Assembly: GCA_024720975.1 (NCBI GenBank)
Contig: JANJXX010000003.1
Coordinates: forward strand, 1-64,000
Length of the DNA: 64,000 bases
Origin: Candidatus Panguiarchaeum symbiosum
GTDB taxonomy: Archaea > Asgardarchaeota > Njordarchaeia > Njordarchaeales > Panguiarchaeaceae
Direction: 5' to 3'
The notes below the pieces were generated by a model, which was not told the DNA's origin, ran no database searches, and saw only the letters and a list, made by a program, of their open reading frames with translations. This document shows, piece by piece, positions 54,174 to 63,651 of this stretch (its first letter is position 1; every line of letters starts with the position of its first letter). The position numbers and the translations under genes are program-made.

Positions 54174-54497
54174 TTATTTTTTGAATTCTAGTCCTAGCAA
54201 GTAGCCCAACATCCAATCAACATACTTACCATGAGCTTCGGCTTTGATTGTAACTATCTCTGGTACTGAATAAGGATGATTCTCCTTTAGATATTTTATG
54301 GCTTCCGAAACTTTCTCCTCTAAAGTTTTTATTATCAGTAGAAACTCAGGTTGTTTCTCAACTATCTTTTCCATCCAATAGTATGTTGACCTCACTGGAA
54401 AAACACTAACGCATGCAGCTAGCTTATTTTCAACGAGCTCCTTGGATAACCTATCAGCATCTTTTTCTGTTTCGACTGTTGTCATGATGATTATCAA
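54174..54497 (-). CDS. cutA: CutA1 divalent-ion tolerance protein
   Basis: A small trimeric cytosolic protein of about 107 residues linked to divalent-metal (copper) tolerance. MTTVETEKDADRLSKELVENKLAACVSVFP, YYWMEKI, and PEFLLIIKT...HPYSVPEI...YVDWM are family motifs. I place the start at TTG 54497 because GAGGTGATA at 54501-54509 is correctly spaced, and this gives the usual CutA N-terminus. The longer frame from 54560 adds 21 unconserved residues. It is convergent with pmbA (6-base gap). Confidence 0.92.
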   Translation of the reverse strand: MIIIMTTVETEKDADRLSKELVENKLAACVSVFPVRSTYYWMEKIVEKQPEFLLIIKTLEEKVSEAIKYLKENHPYSVPEIVTIKAEAHGKYVDWMLGYLLGLEFKK

Positions 54498-54626
54498 TAC
54501 TATCACCTCATTGCATAAGATTTGCAGCTGTTTCACAACTATATTTGATTGAAAGATCAATTATATTGTCTAAATGAAAAACCTACTTACAGTGAGTAGA
54601 ATAACTCTTGAGAATTCTGGTGACTG

Positions 54627-56117
54627 TTGTTGAGAAATAAACTGCACTACTTCTTTGCACCAAGGAGTATAGCCGTTATTGGTGCATCATCTCAAGTTGA
54701 TTCCCCCGGGTACGTAATATTTAAGAATCTACTTGACAATAGGCGAGCTGGCGTACTTAAAGCTAGAGTCTACGGCGTCAACATTAAGGGAGGAGTTTCT
54801 CTTGGTGAAAAATTGTATAGATCAGTAACAGAGATTCCAGATGAGATTGATCATGCAGTTATAGCTATTCCAGCGAAATTCATCCCAGATGTTTTGGACG
54901 AGTGTGGCAGAAAGAACGTGAAAGTTGTTACAATTATCAGTGGCGGCTTTTCTGAGATTGGAAATGTCGAACTAGAGAACAATGTCAGAGAGATAGGTAA
55001 AAAATATGGATTGAGAATAATAGGACCTAATGGACTTGGCGTTTATGACCCTTATACTGGTGTGGATACCCTTTTTATACCGAAAAGTAAGGACGTTGAT
55101 GGAAAGGAAATGATAAACCTCGCTCGGCCTCCTCGAGGATTTGTAGCATTTCTCACGCAGAGCGGTGCTCTTGGAGGTGCACTCCTAGACTACCTCTGTG
55201 GAGAAAATCTAGGTATATCTAAATTCGTGAGCTGGGGGAATAAAATCGATGTCGATGAGATTGACATGCTAGAATACTTAAAGGATGACCCTAACACGCG
55301 CGTAGTAGCTATATATGTAGAAGCATTAAAGGAGAGGGCAAGAGAGTTTGTTAGAATAGGCAGAGAATTCACCCTAATCAAGCCCATTGTTATCCTCAAG
55401 GGCGGTACAACAGAGGCTGGTGCCCGGGCAACACAAACGCATACTGCATCACTAGCTGGTGACTATGCTGTATACATTGGAGCCTTTAAGCATATGGGAG
55501 CCGTCATAGTTGAGTCAGTTATGGAACTTATGGATGCATCTAAGGCTCTTGCATTGCAGCCGCCTGCCCGTGGGAGGAACATTGGTATCATAAGTAATGG
55601 CGGCGGGCCAGGGATAATTACTGCTGATTTGCTTGAGAAGAGGGGACTAAGAGTACCTCCACTGTCGGATGATACTCTAAGGGAGCTTAAGCAAGCCATT
55701 AATGAGGGAATAATCCCCACAATAGCAACATTTGCAAATCCAATTGACATTAGCGGAACTGCTACTGATGAGGCGTATGTCAGAGCCACGGAACTTGTCT
55801 TAAATGATAAGAATATAGACTTAGTTATTATTCTAGCACTTCACCATCCGCCAACACTCACAAGCAAGTTGCCTGATAAATTAATATCAGTGGTAAAGGA
55901 TTCTAAGAAACCGGTCCTAGTTATGGACATTGGTCTTGGTGAGCTATCAGAATATGTTAGGAGACGATTTGAGGCAAGTAATATTCCAGCCTACGCACTC
56001 CCGATTCGGATCGTTAATGGTGCATGTGCACTAGTCAATTATGGTGAGTACTTAGCTAGGCGCGGTGCTTTAGATGAGTACATTGAAAAGTGGAGCCCAC
56101 CAAGGATATCTGGTTGA
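54627..56117 (+). CDS. Acyl-CoA synthetase (ADP-forming), alpha subunit
   Basis: It makes ATP from an acyl-CoA, ADP and phosphate through a phosphohistidine. The alpha subunit (496 residues) has a CoA-binding Rossmann domain (APRSIAVIGASSQVDSPGYV), IIGPNGLGV near 131-139, LTQSGALGG near 176-184 and THTASLAGDY near 271-280. The partner beta subunit (ATP-grasp) is not in the window. The acyl group may be acetate, branched-chain, aryl or succinyl; sequence alone does not decide. The TTG start is at 54627. Its 3' end overlaps the next gene by 44 bases. Confidence 0.92.
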   Translation: MLRNKLHYFFAPRSIAVIGASSQVDSPGYVIFKNLLDNRRAGVLKARVYGVNIKGGVSLGEKLYRSVTEIPDEIDHAVIAIPAKFIPDVLDECGRKNVKVVTIISGGFSEIGNVELENNVREIGKKYGLRIIGPNGLGVYDPYTGVDTLFIPKSKDVDGKEMINLARPPRGFVAFLTQSGALGGALLDYLCGENLGISKFVSWGNKIDVDEIDMLEYLKDDPNTRVVAIYVEALKERAREFVRIGREFTLIKPIVILKGGTTEAGARATQTHTASLAGDYAVYIGAFKHMGAVIVESVMELMDASKALALQPPARGRNIGIISNGGGPGIITADLLEKRGLRVPPLSDDTLRELKQAINEGIIPTIATFANPIDISGTATDEAYVRATELVLNDKNIDLVIILALHHPPTLTSKLPDKLISVVKDSKKPVLVMDIGLGELSEYVRRRFEASNIPAYALPIRIVNGACALVNYGEYLARRGALDEYIEKWSPPRISG

Positions 56118-56889
56118 CCGGAGCAAAGAGATTGTCGGTGCCGAAATCATAAAGTCCGTCAGAGAGAATGTTCTTGTAAAGTCTATATATCTGCGGCCCT
56201 TCAGACCACTCGCCAAGCCAAAGCCCGGTCAGTTCGTTATGATCTGGGTTCCAAACATGGAGGAAATTCCTATGAGCGTGTCAGGTTTCTACGGAGATCA
56301 CTTTAGAATAAGTGTTGCTTCAGTTGGACCTACAACTAGAGTGTTAAATGAATTACCAGTTGGGACATTAGTGGGAGTGAAGGGATTCTTAGGGAACGCG
56401 TTACAGTTGGGGAATAAAAAATACCTGTTGGTTGGCGGGGGATATGGTGTGGCTCCGTTAGTTTATGCCATGGCAGGGATAAGAAATTCTCATGGAGAGG
56501 CGCAAATAGTCATTGGAGCTAGGACGAGAGATTTGCTCCTATTCTTAGATGAGGCAAAAAGATTTGGAAAGGTACACATATCTACAGATGATGGCTCGGA
56601 AGGGTTTCATGGAACTGCGCTAGACCTTGCAAAGGAAATACTCTCCTCAGAGAGTTTCGATGAGGTGATAGTATGTGGCCCAGAACCACTACTCATTGGA
56701 GTTTCGGAGCTATGCTCTGAGTATAATATCCAAGCCTATGTTCTTGCCGAAAGATATATGAAATGTGGAATTGGGCTCTGTGGTTCGTGTGTTTTGGACG
56801 GAAGTGGGCTCTTAGTTTGCAGGGACGGTCCGGTGTTTGATGCAAGAATATACCTTAAGGCTTTAAGAAGGAAAATATCAAAAAATTGA
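56074..56889 (+). CDS. PyrK-like FAD/[2Fe-2S] electron-transfer subunit
   Basis: A 271-residue flavoprotein of the dihydroorotate dehydrogenase electron-transfer family. It has the FAD domain (KPGQFVMIW; MSVSG), a nucleotide-binding domain (VGGGYGVAPLVYAM) and a C-terminal [2Fe-2S] site (CGIGLCGSC...VCRDGPVF). Such proteins pass electrons between NAD(P)H and a partner dehydrogenase. No pyrD lies beside it, so its partner is unknown. ATG 56074 lies inside the synthetase alpha gene; the in-frame TTG 56083 is the only later choice near the start. It resembles HydG at 36 kb. Confidence 0.85.
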   Translation: MSTLKSGAHQGYLVDRSKEIVGAEIIKSVRENVLVKSIYLRPFRPLAKPKPGQFVMIWVPNMEEIPMSVSGFYGDHFRISVASVGPTTRVLNELPVGTLVGVKGFLGNALQLGNKKYLLVGGGYGVAPLVYAMAGIRNSHGEAQIVIGARTRDLLLFLDEAKRFGKVHISTDDGSEGFHGTALDLAKEILSSESFDEVIVCGPEPLLIGVSELCSEYNIQAYVLAERYMKCGIGLCGSCVLDGSGLLVCRDGPVFDARIYLKALRRKISKN

Positions 56890-56927
56890 ACCTCTGATGG
56901 GAGGTCGCTGCTATCTAGGAGTTAGCA

Positions 56928-58694
56928 TTAGGCTTTTTCGACTTCTTTCTTCACTAACTCAATTTCTCTTCTTCTATTATCAGGCCATGTATCTGGAATC
57001 ATTGGATGCCAGACTTTATGCTTCTTAGCGACTTCGATTGCACGTTCGTAACCAGCATCAGCATGCCTGATTATACCGAGTCCAGGATCTGTCGTTAGAA
57101 CAGTTACTATTCTTTTGTCCATTTCTCGCCTTCCATCACATACTAGGCACATACCAGCATGAATGGATAACCCTATTCCAACACCGCCACCATGATGAAC
57201 CGCCACCCAGGAGGCACCAGCCACGGCATTGAGTAAAGCATTTAGGATTGGCCAATCTGCTACTGCATCGCTTCCATCTTTCATGCCTTCTGTTTCTCTC
57301 GTTGGAGAAGCAACCGAGCCAGCGTCTAGATGATCCCTACCGATCCATATTGGACCGGAGAGCTTACCCTCTCTAACCATTTCATTAATTATCTTGCCCA
57401 TTTTCGCCCTCTGACCATAGCCCATCCAGCATACTCTAGCAGGCAGTCCTTGAAATGCTATAAATTTCTGGGCTTTTTCTACCCAATTAACCAGTATTTT
57501 ATCATCCTTGAACTCTCTCTTTATTACCTCATCGAGCTCAATAATGTCCTCCGGATCGCCCACTAGCGAGGTATACCTAAATGGTCCTCTTCCCTCACAG
57601 AATAGAGGTCTTATGTACTTCTTAACGAATCCTTCAAATGCAAATGCCCCTTCGAATCCAGCATCATAAGCCTGCTGTCGGATGCCATTACCATATTCGA
57701 AGACAATAACTCCCCTCTTATGGAATTCTGTCATCGCTTTAACGTGTCTAACAACACTCTTCTTTGCGAGATATATGTACTCCTTGGGGTCTGACTCTCT
57801 AAGCTTATCGGCTTCTTCTCTAGATATACCTGCTGGATAATAACCTCTTAGTAAATCATGAGCAGCGGTTTGGTCAGTCATTATGTCTGGCTTTATACCC
57901 CTCTTAAGAAGCTCCTCATAAACATCTACGGCATTTGCTAACACAGCTACACTCAGAGGGTATTTTTCCGAAACCGCATTTTTAACCATTTCTACGGCTT
58001 CATCAATATCTTCTGTCCACTCCATTAGGTATCCATGATCGATGCACCTTTGAATTGCCTCCTTTCTCACCTCAGCAAAAAGACCAACACCATCATTCAT
58101 AACAACAGCCAAGGGTTGAGCACCACCCATCTCTCCTAAGCCCGCACTTAAGACAAACCTCCCTCTAAGAGTCCCTCCAAAAGGCTCAGCTGCTTTTGCT
58201 AGTGTCTCATATGTCCCTTGAATAATTCCCTGATGTCCTATGTATGCCCAAGCTCCAGCAGTCATCTGGCCAAACATTATTAGACCTTTCTGCTCTAGTT
58301 CTAGAAAATAATCCCAAGTCGCCCATCGAGGAACAAGTAGACTATTCGCCATTAAGACCCTTGGTGCATAGTCGTGGGTTTTGAAGACACCAACGGGCTT
58401 GCCACTCTGTATAAGTAGCGTCTCGTCTGGCTCCATCTCAAGTAGCGTTTCCACGATAACCTCTAGCGCATCCCAATTCCTAGCTGCTTTACCAGAACCG
58501 CCATATACAATTAGATTCTGTGGATCCTTGGCAACATCTGGAGCCAAAACATTAAATAGCATCCTAAGTGCTCCTTCTATCTGCCAATCAGCACAATGGA
58601 GATCTGGCCCTGTAATTATATCTATCTTCCTAGCTTTAACTTTGGCAATTATTTCCTGCTTTCTCTTAAGCTTCTCGAGATCATAAGCACTCAT
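56928..58694 (-). CDS. hutU: Urocanate hydratase
   Basis: It hydrates urocanate to imidazolonepropionate with NAD+ as an electrophile, the step after HutH. The 588-residue protein has the classical motifs: [14 protein letters not shown] near 63-76, QSGKPVGVF near 95-103, [14 protein letters not shown] near 143-156, [16 protein letters not shown], and catalytic Cys in [18 protein letters not shown]. It starts at ATG 58694. hutH is some 47 kb away. No imidazolonepropionase (hutI) or formimidoylglutamate enzyme is in the window. Confidence 0.96.
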   Translation of the reverse strand: MSAYDLEKLKRKQEIIAKVKARKIDIITGPDLHCADWQIEGALRMLFNVLAPDVAKDPQNLIVYGGSGKAARNWDALEVIVETLLEMEPDETLLIQSGKPVGVFKTHDYAPRVLMANSLLVPRWATWDYFLELEQKGLIMFGQMTAGAWAYIGHQGIIQGTYETLAKAAEPFGGTLRGRFVLSAGLGEMGGAQPLAVVMNDGVGLFAEVRKEAIQRCIDHGYLMEWTEDIDEAVEMVKNAVSEKYPLSVAVLANAVDVYEELLKRGIKPDIMTDQTAAHDLLRGYYPAGISREEADKLRESDPKEYIYLAKKSVVRHVKAMTEFHKRGVIVFEYGNGIRQQAYDAGFEGAFAFEGFVKKYIRPLFCEGRGPFRYTSLVGDPEDIIELDEVIKREFKDDKILVNWVEKAQKFIAFQGLPARVCWMGYGQRAKMGKIINEMVREGKLSGPIWIGRDHLDAGSVASPTRETEGMKDGSDAVADWPILNALLNAVAGASWVAVHHGGGVGIGLSIHAGMCLVCDGRREMDKRIVTVLTTDPGLGIIRHADAGYERAIEVAKKHKVWHPMIPDTWPDNRRREIELVKKEVEKA

Positions 58695-58847
58695 GGAATC
58701 ACCAAACGAATAATTGTAATTCTAATCTTATCATGAACAAATCGGAGATTTAATATTGCGGTTTATCTGCATCCTACTTTGTTGTGCAGACTTACACCTG
58801 ACTGCAGGCTTCAGCAGAATTCTCAACAATATCTTGGAAGTAACTAG

Positions 58848-60230
58848 TTAACAATTCGCATGAGAAACATTCCCATTACAATATAAGATTCGGTTACAGA
58901 TTTTGTCGCCAGATACTTTCACCACATATTCCGCCACAAGATCAATAAGTTTAGCTCTCTTCTCAGGATCCAATCTAGTGTCTAGGGATGCCTCGATTTG
59001 TATAACTCTAACCTGCGACAGTGAGCTATATCTCGTAACTGTATGTTTCCCTGCTAGTCCGAAGTCATTAACCCCAACGGTAAATTCTTTCTCCAGTGTC
59101 CTTTTTAGTTCAACGCATTTATCTTCAAACCCGCTGATACTCCTGCCGTAATCTGTTCCAAGTACGACATCTAAGCCAAGATTTCTCATCCCATGGATGT
59201 CTAATATCAGTACCCAATCATGTAACTTTCGGAGAACCTTTATTAAGTTCGTTATAAGTTCGTGATACTTCCTGTATACCCTTTTAGCATCGTCATCCTG
59301 AGGCTCATACGGCCGATTCAATTCGACGAAATTTCTGTACGCTCTACTTAAAACCCCCGATGGCAATATATGCCAATTGCTTAATTCGAAAGTTCTTCTA
59401 ATAATTCCCTCTGCTATATCGAGTGTGAAGCTATCCCCAAGCAGTCCTTGGTGAGCTGGCACGTTAGTAGGTCGGAGAAGTCCACCATGAGGTGCTGTAA
59501 TTATAACTGGTGAATTTCCAATAATCCACTTAATGTAAAGGTCACTTGAAAACTCAGAGTAACTGAATAGATAATTGCATATGCAATAAGAGTCAGGATA
59601 TTTGATGGATGTTGCTTTAAGTCCATAACCTTTCTTGTCTTTGCGAAAATAAATCTTAGCACTAATGGGTTCTGCTTTGATCATATTTTCTGCGGGAGTT
59701 ATCTTTACAGTTTTTTCAGTCCATCCATCAGAGCGATCAAAATAGTCAGCAAAATAACCTAATGCATTTGGATACACCTCCCCTAGAATGATGTCGTTAT
59801 CCTTAGTAATTGATGGAAGTTCAGATTCTTTCTGCCATGTCAGTGAGAAGCCCTTAAGAATTCCTTTGATGTGTGGTAATTCGCCTGAGGCTCCCCTATG
59901 AAGTTCACATGTGAATGGATTCCAGTAGCTTGAAAGCCCCTTACTATAAACGAATATTGTCATTCTTGGATCTGCTATCTCTAATGATATCTCCTTAGGT
60001 CCTTTGAGAGCAATATAAGCACTCTTATTCAGAGCTATGCGACTACCAGCCCTATTAGCAATCAAATCCATTGGAGCTACCGCTAATAAGATAGCATTCT
60101 TATTACATCTAGCAATGGCTAAAGCTCCGATTTTTCTGGCTATTTTCCTCGGCACGAATATTGTTGGAAAAGTATCTATGCGTGTTCTAATGATGCTAAA
60201 CTCGCTGATGTTCATTGACACAACCGACAC
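58848..60230 (-). CDS. N-formylglutamate amidohydrolase-like protein with extra N-terminal domain
   Basis: Residues from about 240 to 445 match the N-formylglutamate amidohydrolase (HutG) fold: ITAPHGG at 244-250, ELNRPYEPQ near 317, LILDIHGM near 349, and a metal-site His in AGKHTVTRY. This reaction releases glutamate and formate at the end of one histidine pathway. The first ~235 residues form a separate region I do not recognise; typical HutG proteins are near 270 residues. It is upstream of hutU on the same strand across a 153-base gap, which supports a role in histidine breakdown. Other N-acyl amino acids are possible substrates. Confidence 0.78.
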   Translation of the reverse strand: MSVVSMNISEFSIIRTRIDTFPTIFVPRKIARKIGALAIARCNKNAILLAVAPMDLIANRAGSRIALNKSAYIALKGPKEISLEIADPRMTIFVYSKGLSSYWNPFTCELHRGASGELPHIKGILKGFSLTWQKESELPSITKDNDIILGEVYPNALGYFADYFDRSDGWTEKTVKITPAENMIKAEPISAKIYFRKDKKGYGLKATSIKYPDSYCICNYLFSYSEFSSDLYIKWIIGNSPVIITAPHGGLLRPTNVPAHQGLLGDSFTLDIAEGIIRRTFELSNWHILPSGVLSRAYRNFVELNRPYEPQDDDAKRVYRKYHELITNLIKVLRKLHDWVLILDIHGMRNLGLDVVLGTDYGRSISGFEDKCVELKRTLEKEFTVGVNDFGLAGKHTVTRYSSLSQVRVIQIEASLDTRLDPEKRAKLIDLVAEYVVKVSGDKICNRILYCNGNVSHANC

Positions 60231-60237
60231 GTTTGGT

Positions 60238-61077
60238 CTAATCTTCTAGGATTTTCAAATCCTCTTCACTCAATCTCCATCCCATAGTGTCAATATTTTC
60301 CTTAATGTGATTTCGATTTTCCGACTTAGGTATTGCGACAACAAGGGGCTTTGAAATGAGCCAATTGAGTGCAATTTGTGCAGGAGTCTTCCCATATTTC
60401 TCCGCTAGCTTTATAACATTTCTGAGACGCAGAACTTCTCCGCGCTCAAGTGGGGTGTATGCCATTATGATTATCCCTTCTTTTTGACAGTATGGGATTA
60501 TTTCCTTTTCTGCACTACGGTCGAGTAGGCTATATTTCACTTGATTAACAACTATGTCCGTTACCGACAGGTAGCTTCTAGCTTCCTCGAGTAACTCTTT
60601 ATCAAAATTGCTAACACCAATATACCTGATTAGACCATCATTGTATAGTTTTTCCATTGCTCTCATTGTCTCTGATATGGGAATCCTAGGATTGGGCCAG
60701 TGCACTAGGTATAAGTCTATATAGTCAGTTTGAAGTCTCCGCAAGCTACCCTCTGCTGCCTTAACAAGTTTGTTATAGCTTAAATTTTCGGGTTTAACCT
60801 TAGTAGTTATAAAAACTTCCTCTCTGGAAAAACCCCTTAATGATTTACCTACAAGTTCCTCGGAATGGCCAGCCCCGTACAATTCTGCTGTATCTATTAG
60901 AGCTAGTCCTACTTTTTCTATACTGTACCCAATCCCGAATTTCAGTGCATCAATCCACAACGAATCCTTGCTATAATTTGGAGCGTAATTCCCTCCTATT
61001 CTCCACGTACCCATACCGATAGCTGGGATTTTGTCCATCGATCCCTTAATGGGTTTCAGATCTGAAGTATCTATCAT
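60238..61077 (-). CDS. Aldo/keto reductase
   Basis: A 279-residue NAD(P)H-dependent aldehyde/ketone reductase. The tetrad is visible: Asp and Tyr in LIDTAELYG near 59-67, Lys in TTKV near 91-94, and His in LVHWP near 124. The C-terminal cofactor site is AIPKSENRNHIKEN. It lies 7 bases upstream of the amidohydrolase-like gene and 29 bases after the aldehyde oxidoreductase gene, all on one strand, so it may remove or recycle aldehydes in the same operon. The ATG at 61077 is likely; the first 15 residues are less conserved. Confidence 0.9.
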   Translation of the reverse strand: MIDTSDLKPIKGSMDKIPAIGMGTWRIGGNYAPNYSKDSLWIDALKFGIGYSIEKVGLALIDTAELYGAGHSEELVGKSLRGFSREEVFITTKVKPENLSYNKLVKAAEGSLRRLQTDYIDLYLVHWPNPRIPISETMRAMEKLYNDGLIRYIGVSNFDKELLEEARSYLSVTDIVVNQVKYSLLDRSAEKEIIPYCQKEGIIIMAYTPLERGEVLRLRNVIKLAEKYGKTPAQIALNWLISKPLVVAIPKSENRNHIKENIDTMGWRLSEEDLKILED

Positions 61078-61106
61078 CTAAGTTCTCCGCAATTTACCAA
61101 TTTTGA

Positions 61107-62987
61107 CTATTCAAGCCCAAGGCGATTTCTTATCTTTTTGACTAGTGGTATTGCGTCTTCTAAGCCTAGGTTCCTGAGGACTTCTGGTTTTGATACCCCG
61201 TATTCATCATATCCTATACCCTCGTAGTAAGCTTTCTTTAGTTCATTTACCTCTTGCTCATTAGCTTTCTTACCTTTGTGTGGGCCGCTCGGCAAAGGTT
61301 CATAAAACCTTGGTGGGTTGTCATCATGGACACGCGGATCCCATTGTATGTCTGGCCCTCCTAGCAATAGTAAAAGTCTTTGAATGTGTATTATGCGCGG
61401 CGCTGTCTGGTTTATCCATTCCTCCACAGTCATATTCCAGCCGGTAACTGAGTTTAGGAATTGTATTAATACATCAAAGTTTGTCCAGTACGTGAATGAA
61501 CATATCACTGCAGAATCAGTAAAAACGGCCTCTATCTCTCCCGCTGGTACTTTAGGATCACTGAAAGCCGCTGATGTATGATCTCCACCTTGGACGGATA
61601 CAGCATATCCTATTGGGGATGGGTAATCCTCTCCACTTCTTATTCCATGAGCGCCAACGGCTATACCCTTCACTTCGACAGCAAACCTTGCAGCGTCTAT
61701 GCCCTTGATTTTGCCGATTATCCTTGCAGCTCTGTGTGTTCCCTCGGCCAAAACGCCACCTATACCTTCTCTATTTGCTATCATTTGCATCAACTTAGCA
61801 AATGCATCGGTATCTCCCCACCTAAGCTCAAAGCCAACATCATTTTTGCTCAAAATTCCTTTCTCATATAACTCTGCTGCGAAGCCTAAAACATTTCCCG
61901 TGTTTATAGCATCAAGACCTAGTTCATCAGCTAGGTATGATAGGTATATTATCTCCTCAGGTTTGAATATTCCCAGGTTTGTCCCGAGATACGCCGCTAG
62001 TTCATAGTCTGGTGCGTCAGTCTTAGCACCCTTATATTTTCCATGACGTATGTAAGATATTTTCATGCAAGTAACTGGGCAACCATAATCACCCCAGTAC
62101 TTCTTTACCCAATAGCCCAACTCGAAGTTTACAACACTGATCTCTTTCCTATCATGCCACTCCTCTTGCCAGTTTCGAATAGGCTCACTTGAGGTTCTGT
62201 ACCCAAATTCATAGCCACCAGCTCCTGTGCCCCATGCTCTAAACGTTGTAATTTCTAGTAACTGATGTTGAATATCCCTAAGCAGTTTCTTATACTCCTC
62301 AAAATTTGCTACAGGTGGCAGAGGCCCATTTCCTTTGACAACAATTGCTTTTAAGTTCTTTGATCCCGCTACGGCACCGTATCCTCCATAACCTGCCGCG
62401 TGAACGAATTTTGCCATAATAGATGCAAATCTAACCTTTCTCTCTCCACCTCTTCCTATATAGAGAATCGCTGGTTCTTTCGGCAATCCACTTCTCCCTG
62501 CTAATTCTATCACCTCCCTGTGTGATTCACTCATTAACTCTGAGAGAAAGTCACTGGGACCTCTTCCCCAATATTTCCGAGCATCTTTAATATCGACATG
62601 GTCATCAACTAGTAAGATATACTTCGGCTCTTCCGCTCTTCCTCTGATAATCATTCCATCATAACCAGCTGCTTTGAGCTCAATAGCTACCTCACTTGAG
62701 ATTGTAGAACCCACCACACCATTGCTCTCAGGCGACTTGCCAGTTATACAGAGCTTTATTCCAGGATAGTAGCCTGAGAGAGGCCCTGTGAGAATCAACA
62801 ACAAATTCTCAGGACCAAGAGGATCTATTTCCTCCCACTTATCCCCAAGCTCTTTCCAGAGAATGTATGTTCCTAATCCTCGACCTCCGAGCCAATTCCT
62901 GTACACACCTTCTGAAAACTCCTTGACTCTTATCTTCTCCCTAGATAGATCTACTTCAAGGATCTTGCCAGTAAATCCATATGGCAT
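61107..62987 (-). CDS. aor: Tungsten-type aldehyde:ferredoxin oxidoreductase
   Basis: A 626-residue AOR-family protein with a W (or Mo) bis-pterin and one Fe-S cluster, oxidising an aldehyde (or acting on a related substrate) with ferredoxin. The N-terminal beta domain (GKILEVDLSREKI; NWLGGRGLGTYIL) and the pterin loop GSKNLKAIVVKGNG are standard. In the ligand motif the first Cys is replaced by Asp: D300, C303, C307 and C496 (GDYGCPVTC; AVICSF). Three cysteines remain, so the cluster may be [3Fe-4S] or Asp-ligated. The ferredoxin gene is 11 bases upstream. Substrate is unknown. Confidence 0.9.
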   Translation of the reverse strand: MPYGFTGKILEVDLSREKIRVKEFSEGVYRNWLGGRGLGTYILWKELGDKWEEIDPLGPENLLLILTGPLSGYYPGIKLCITGKSPESNGVVGSTISSEVAIELKAAGYDGMIIRGRAEEPKYILLVDDHVDIKDARKYWGRGPSDFLSELMSESHREVIELAGRSGLPKEPAILYIGRGGERKVRFASIMAKFVHAAGYGGYGAVAGSKNLKAIVVKGNGPLPPVANFEEYKKLLRDIQHQLLEITTFRAWGTGAGGYEFGYRTSSEPIRNWQEEWHDRKEISVVNFELGYWVKKYWGDYGCPVTCMKISYIRHGKYKGAKTDAPDYELAAYLGTNLGIFKPEEIIYLSYLADELGLDAINTGNVLGFAAELYEKGILSKNDVGFELRWGDTDAFAKLMQMIANREGIGGVLAEGTHRAARIIGKIKGIDAARFAVEVKGIAVGAHGIRSGEDYPSPIGYAVSVQGGDHTSAAFSDPKVPAGEIEAVFTDSAVICSFTYWTNFDVLIQFLNSVTGWNMTVEEWINQTAPRIIHIQRLLLLLGGPDIQWDPRVHDDNPPRFYEPLPSGPHKGKKANEQEVNELKKAYYEGIGYDEYGVSKPEVLRNLGLEDAIPLVKKIRNRLGLE

Positions 62988-62998
62988 CCGAGATCACT

Positions 62999-63532
62999 TT
63001 AATCAAACATTTTCTTAGACAACGCCAAGCTCTTTTCCCTAGGATCACCTGCAAATGTACTGAACACTGGACGATACAACCCCCTGTAAAGTTTTAGAGC
63101 ATTGTAGCCGGCTTCATTACATATCTTCACGCACTTAGGCTCGCCATTGCATAGATCACATATTACAACAGTCTTCTTGCCCTTCGGAATTCTCGGAACT
63201 TTCCCAGGACACGCTTCTATGCACTTACCACATCCAATACATTTCTGATCATCTACTATAACAGCGCCAGTCGCCTCATTGACACTAAGAGCCCCGACTG
63301 GACAACTTTTAACGCACGGATAATCTAAGCATTGAACACATAGATGCGGTACTGGAGCTCCATAAGCCTCCTCAAAAATCCTTATCCTCGATGCTTCTGG
63401 CCATATAGTGCCCTCATGTTCCAGAGCACAAACTACTTCGCATAGCCTACAGCCAGAGCAACTCCCATAGTCCACTAGTATCCATAATCTGTTTGCTTCT
63501 CTAACCAAGATAATCACCGACATTTTACGCAA
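62999..63532 (-). CDS. Four-cluster ferredoxin, electron-transfer partner of the aldehyde oxidoreductase
   Basis: A 177-residue iron-sulfur protein with sixteen Cys arranged for four [4Fe-4S] clusters: CSGCRLCEVVC, CVQCLDYPCVKSC, CIGCGKCIEAC and CDLCNGEPKCVKIC. This is the DmsB/HycB-like pattern found in small subunits of some AOR-family enzymes (WOR5 type). It is the first gene of a probable five-gene unit: ferredoxin, AOR, aldo/keto reductase, amidohydrolase-like protein and possibly hutU. It starts at ATG 63532. Confidence 0.9.
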   Translation of the reverse strand: MRKMSVIILVREANRLWILVDYGSCSGCRLCEVVCALEHEGTIWPEASRIRIFEEAYGAPVPHLCVQCLDYPCVKSCPVGALSVNEATGAVIVDDQKCIGCGKCIEACPGKVPRIPKGKKTVVICDLCNGEPKCVKICNEAGYNALKLYRGLYRPVFSTFAGDPREKSLALSKKMFD

Positions 63533-63651
63533 ATAATTATTAGCAGAATTAGGGATTTAATAACTGCAACAACATTATGTAAATTTTTGCTATACGTAGA
63601 AAAAGCCTAAATCTGCTCATCAATTATTCAAAAAAACAAAAATTAGTTCGC

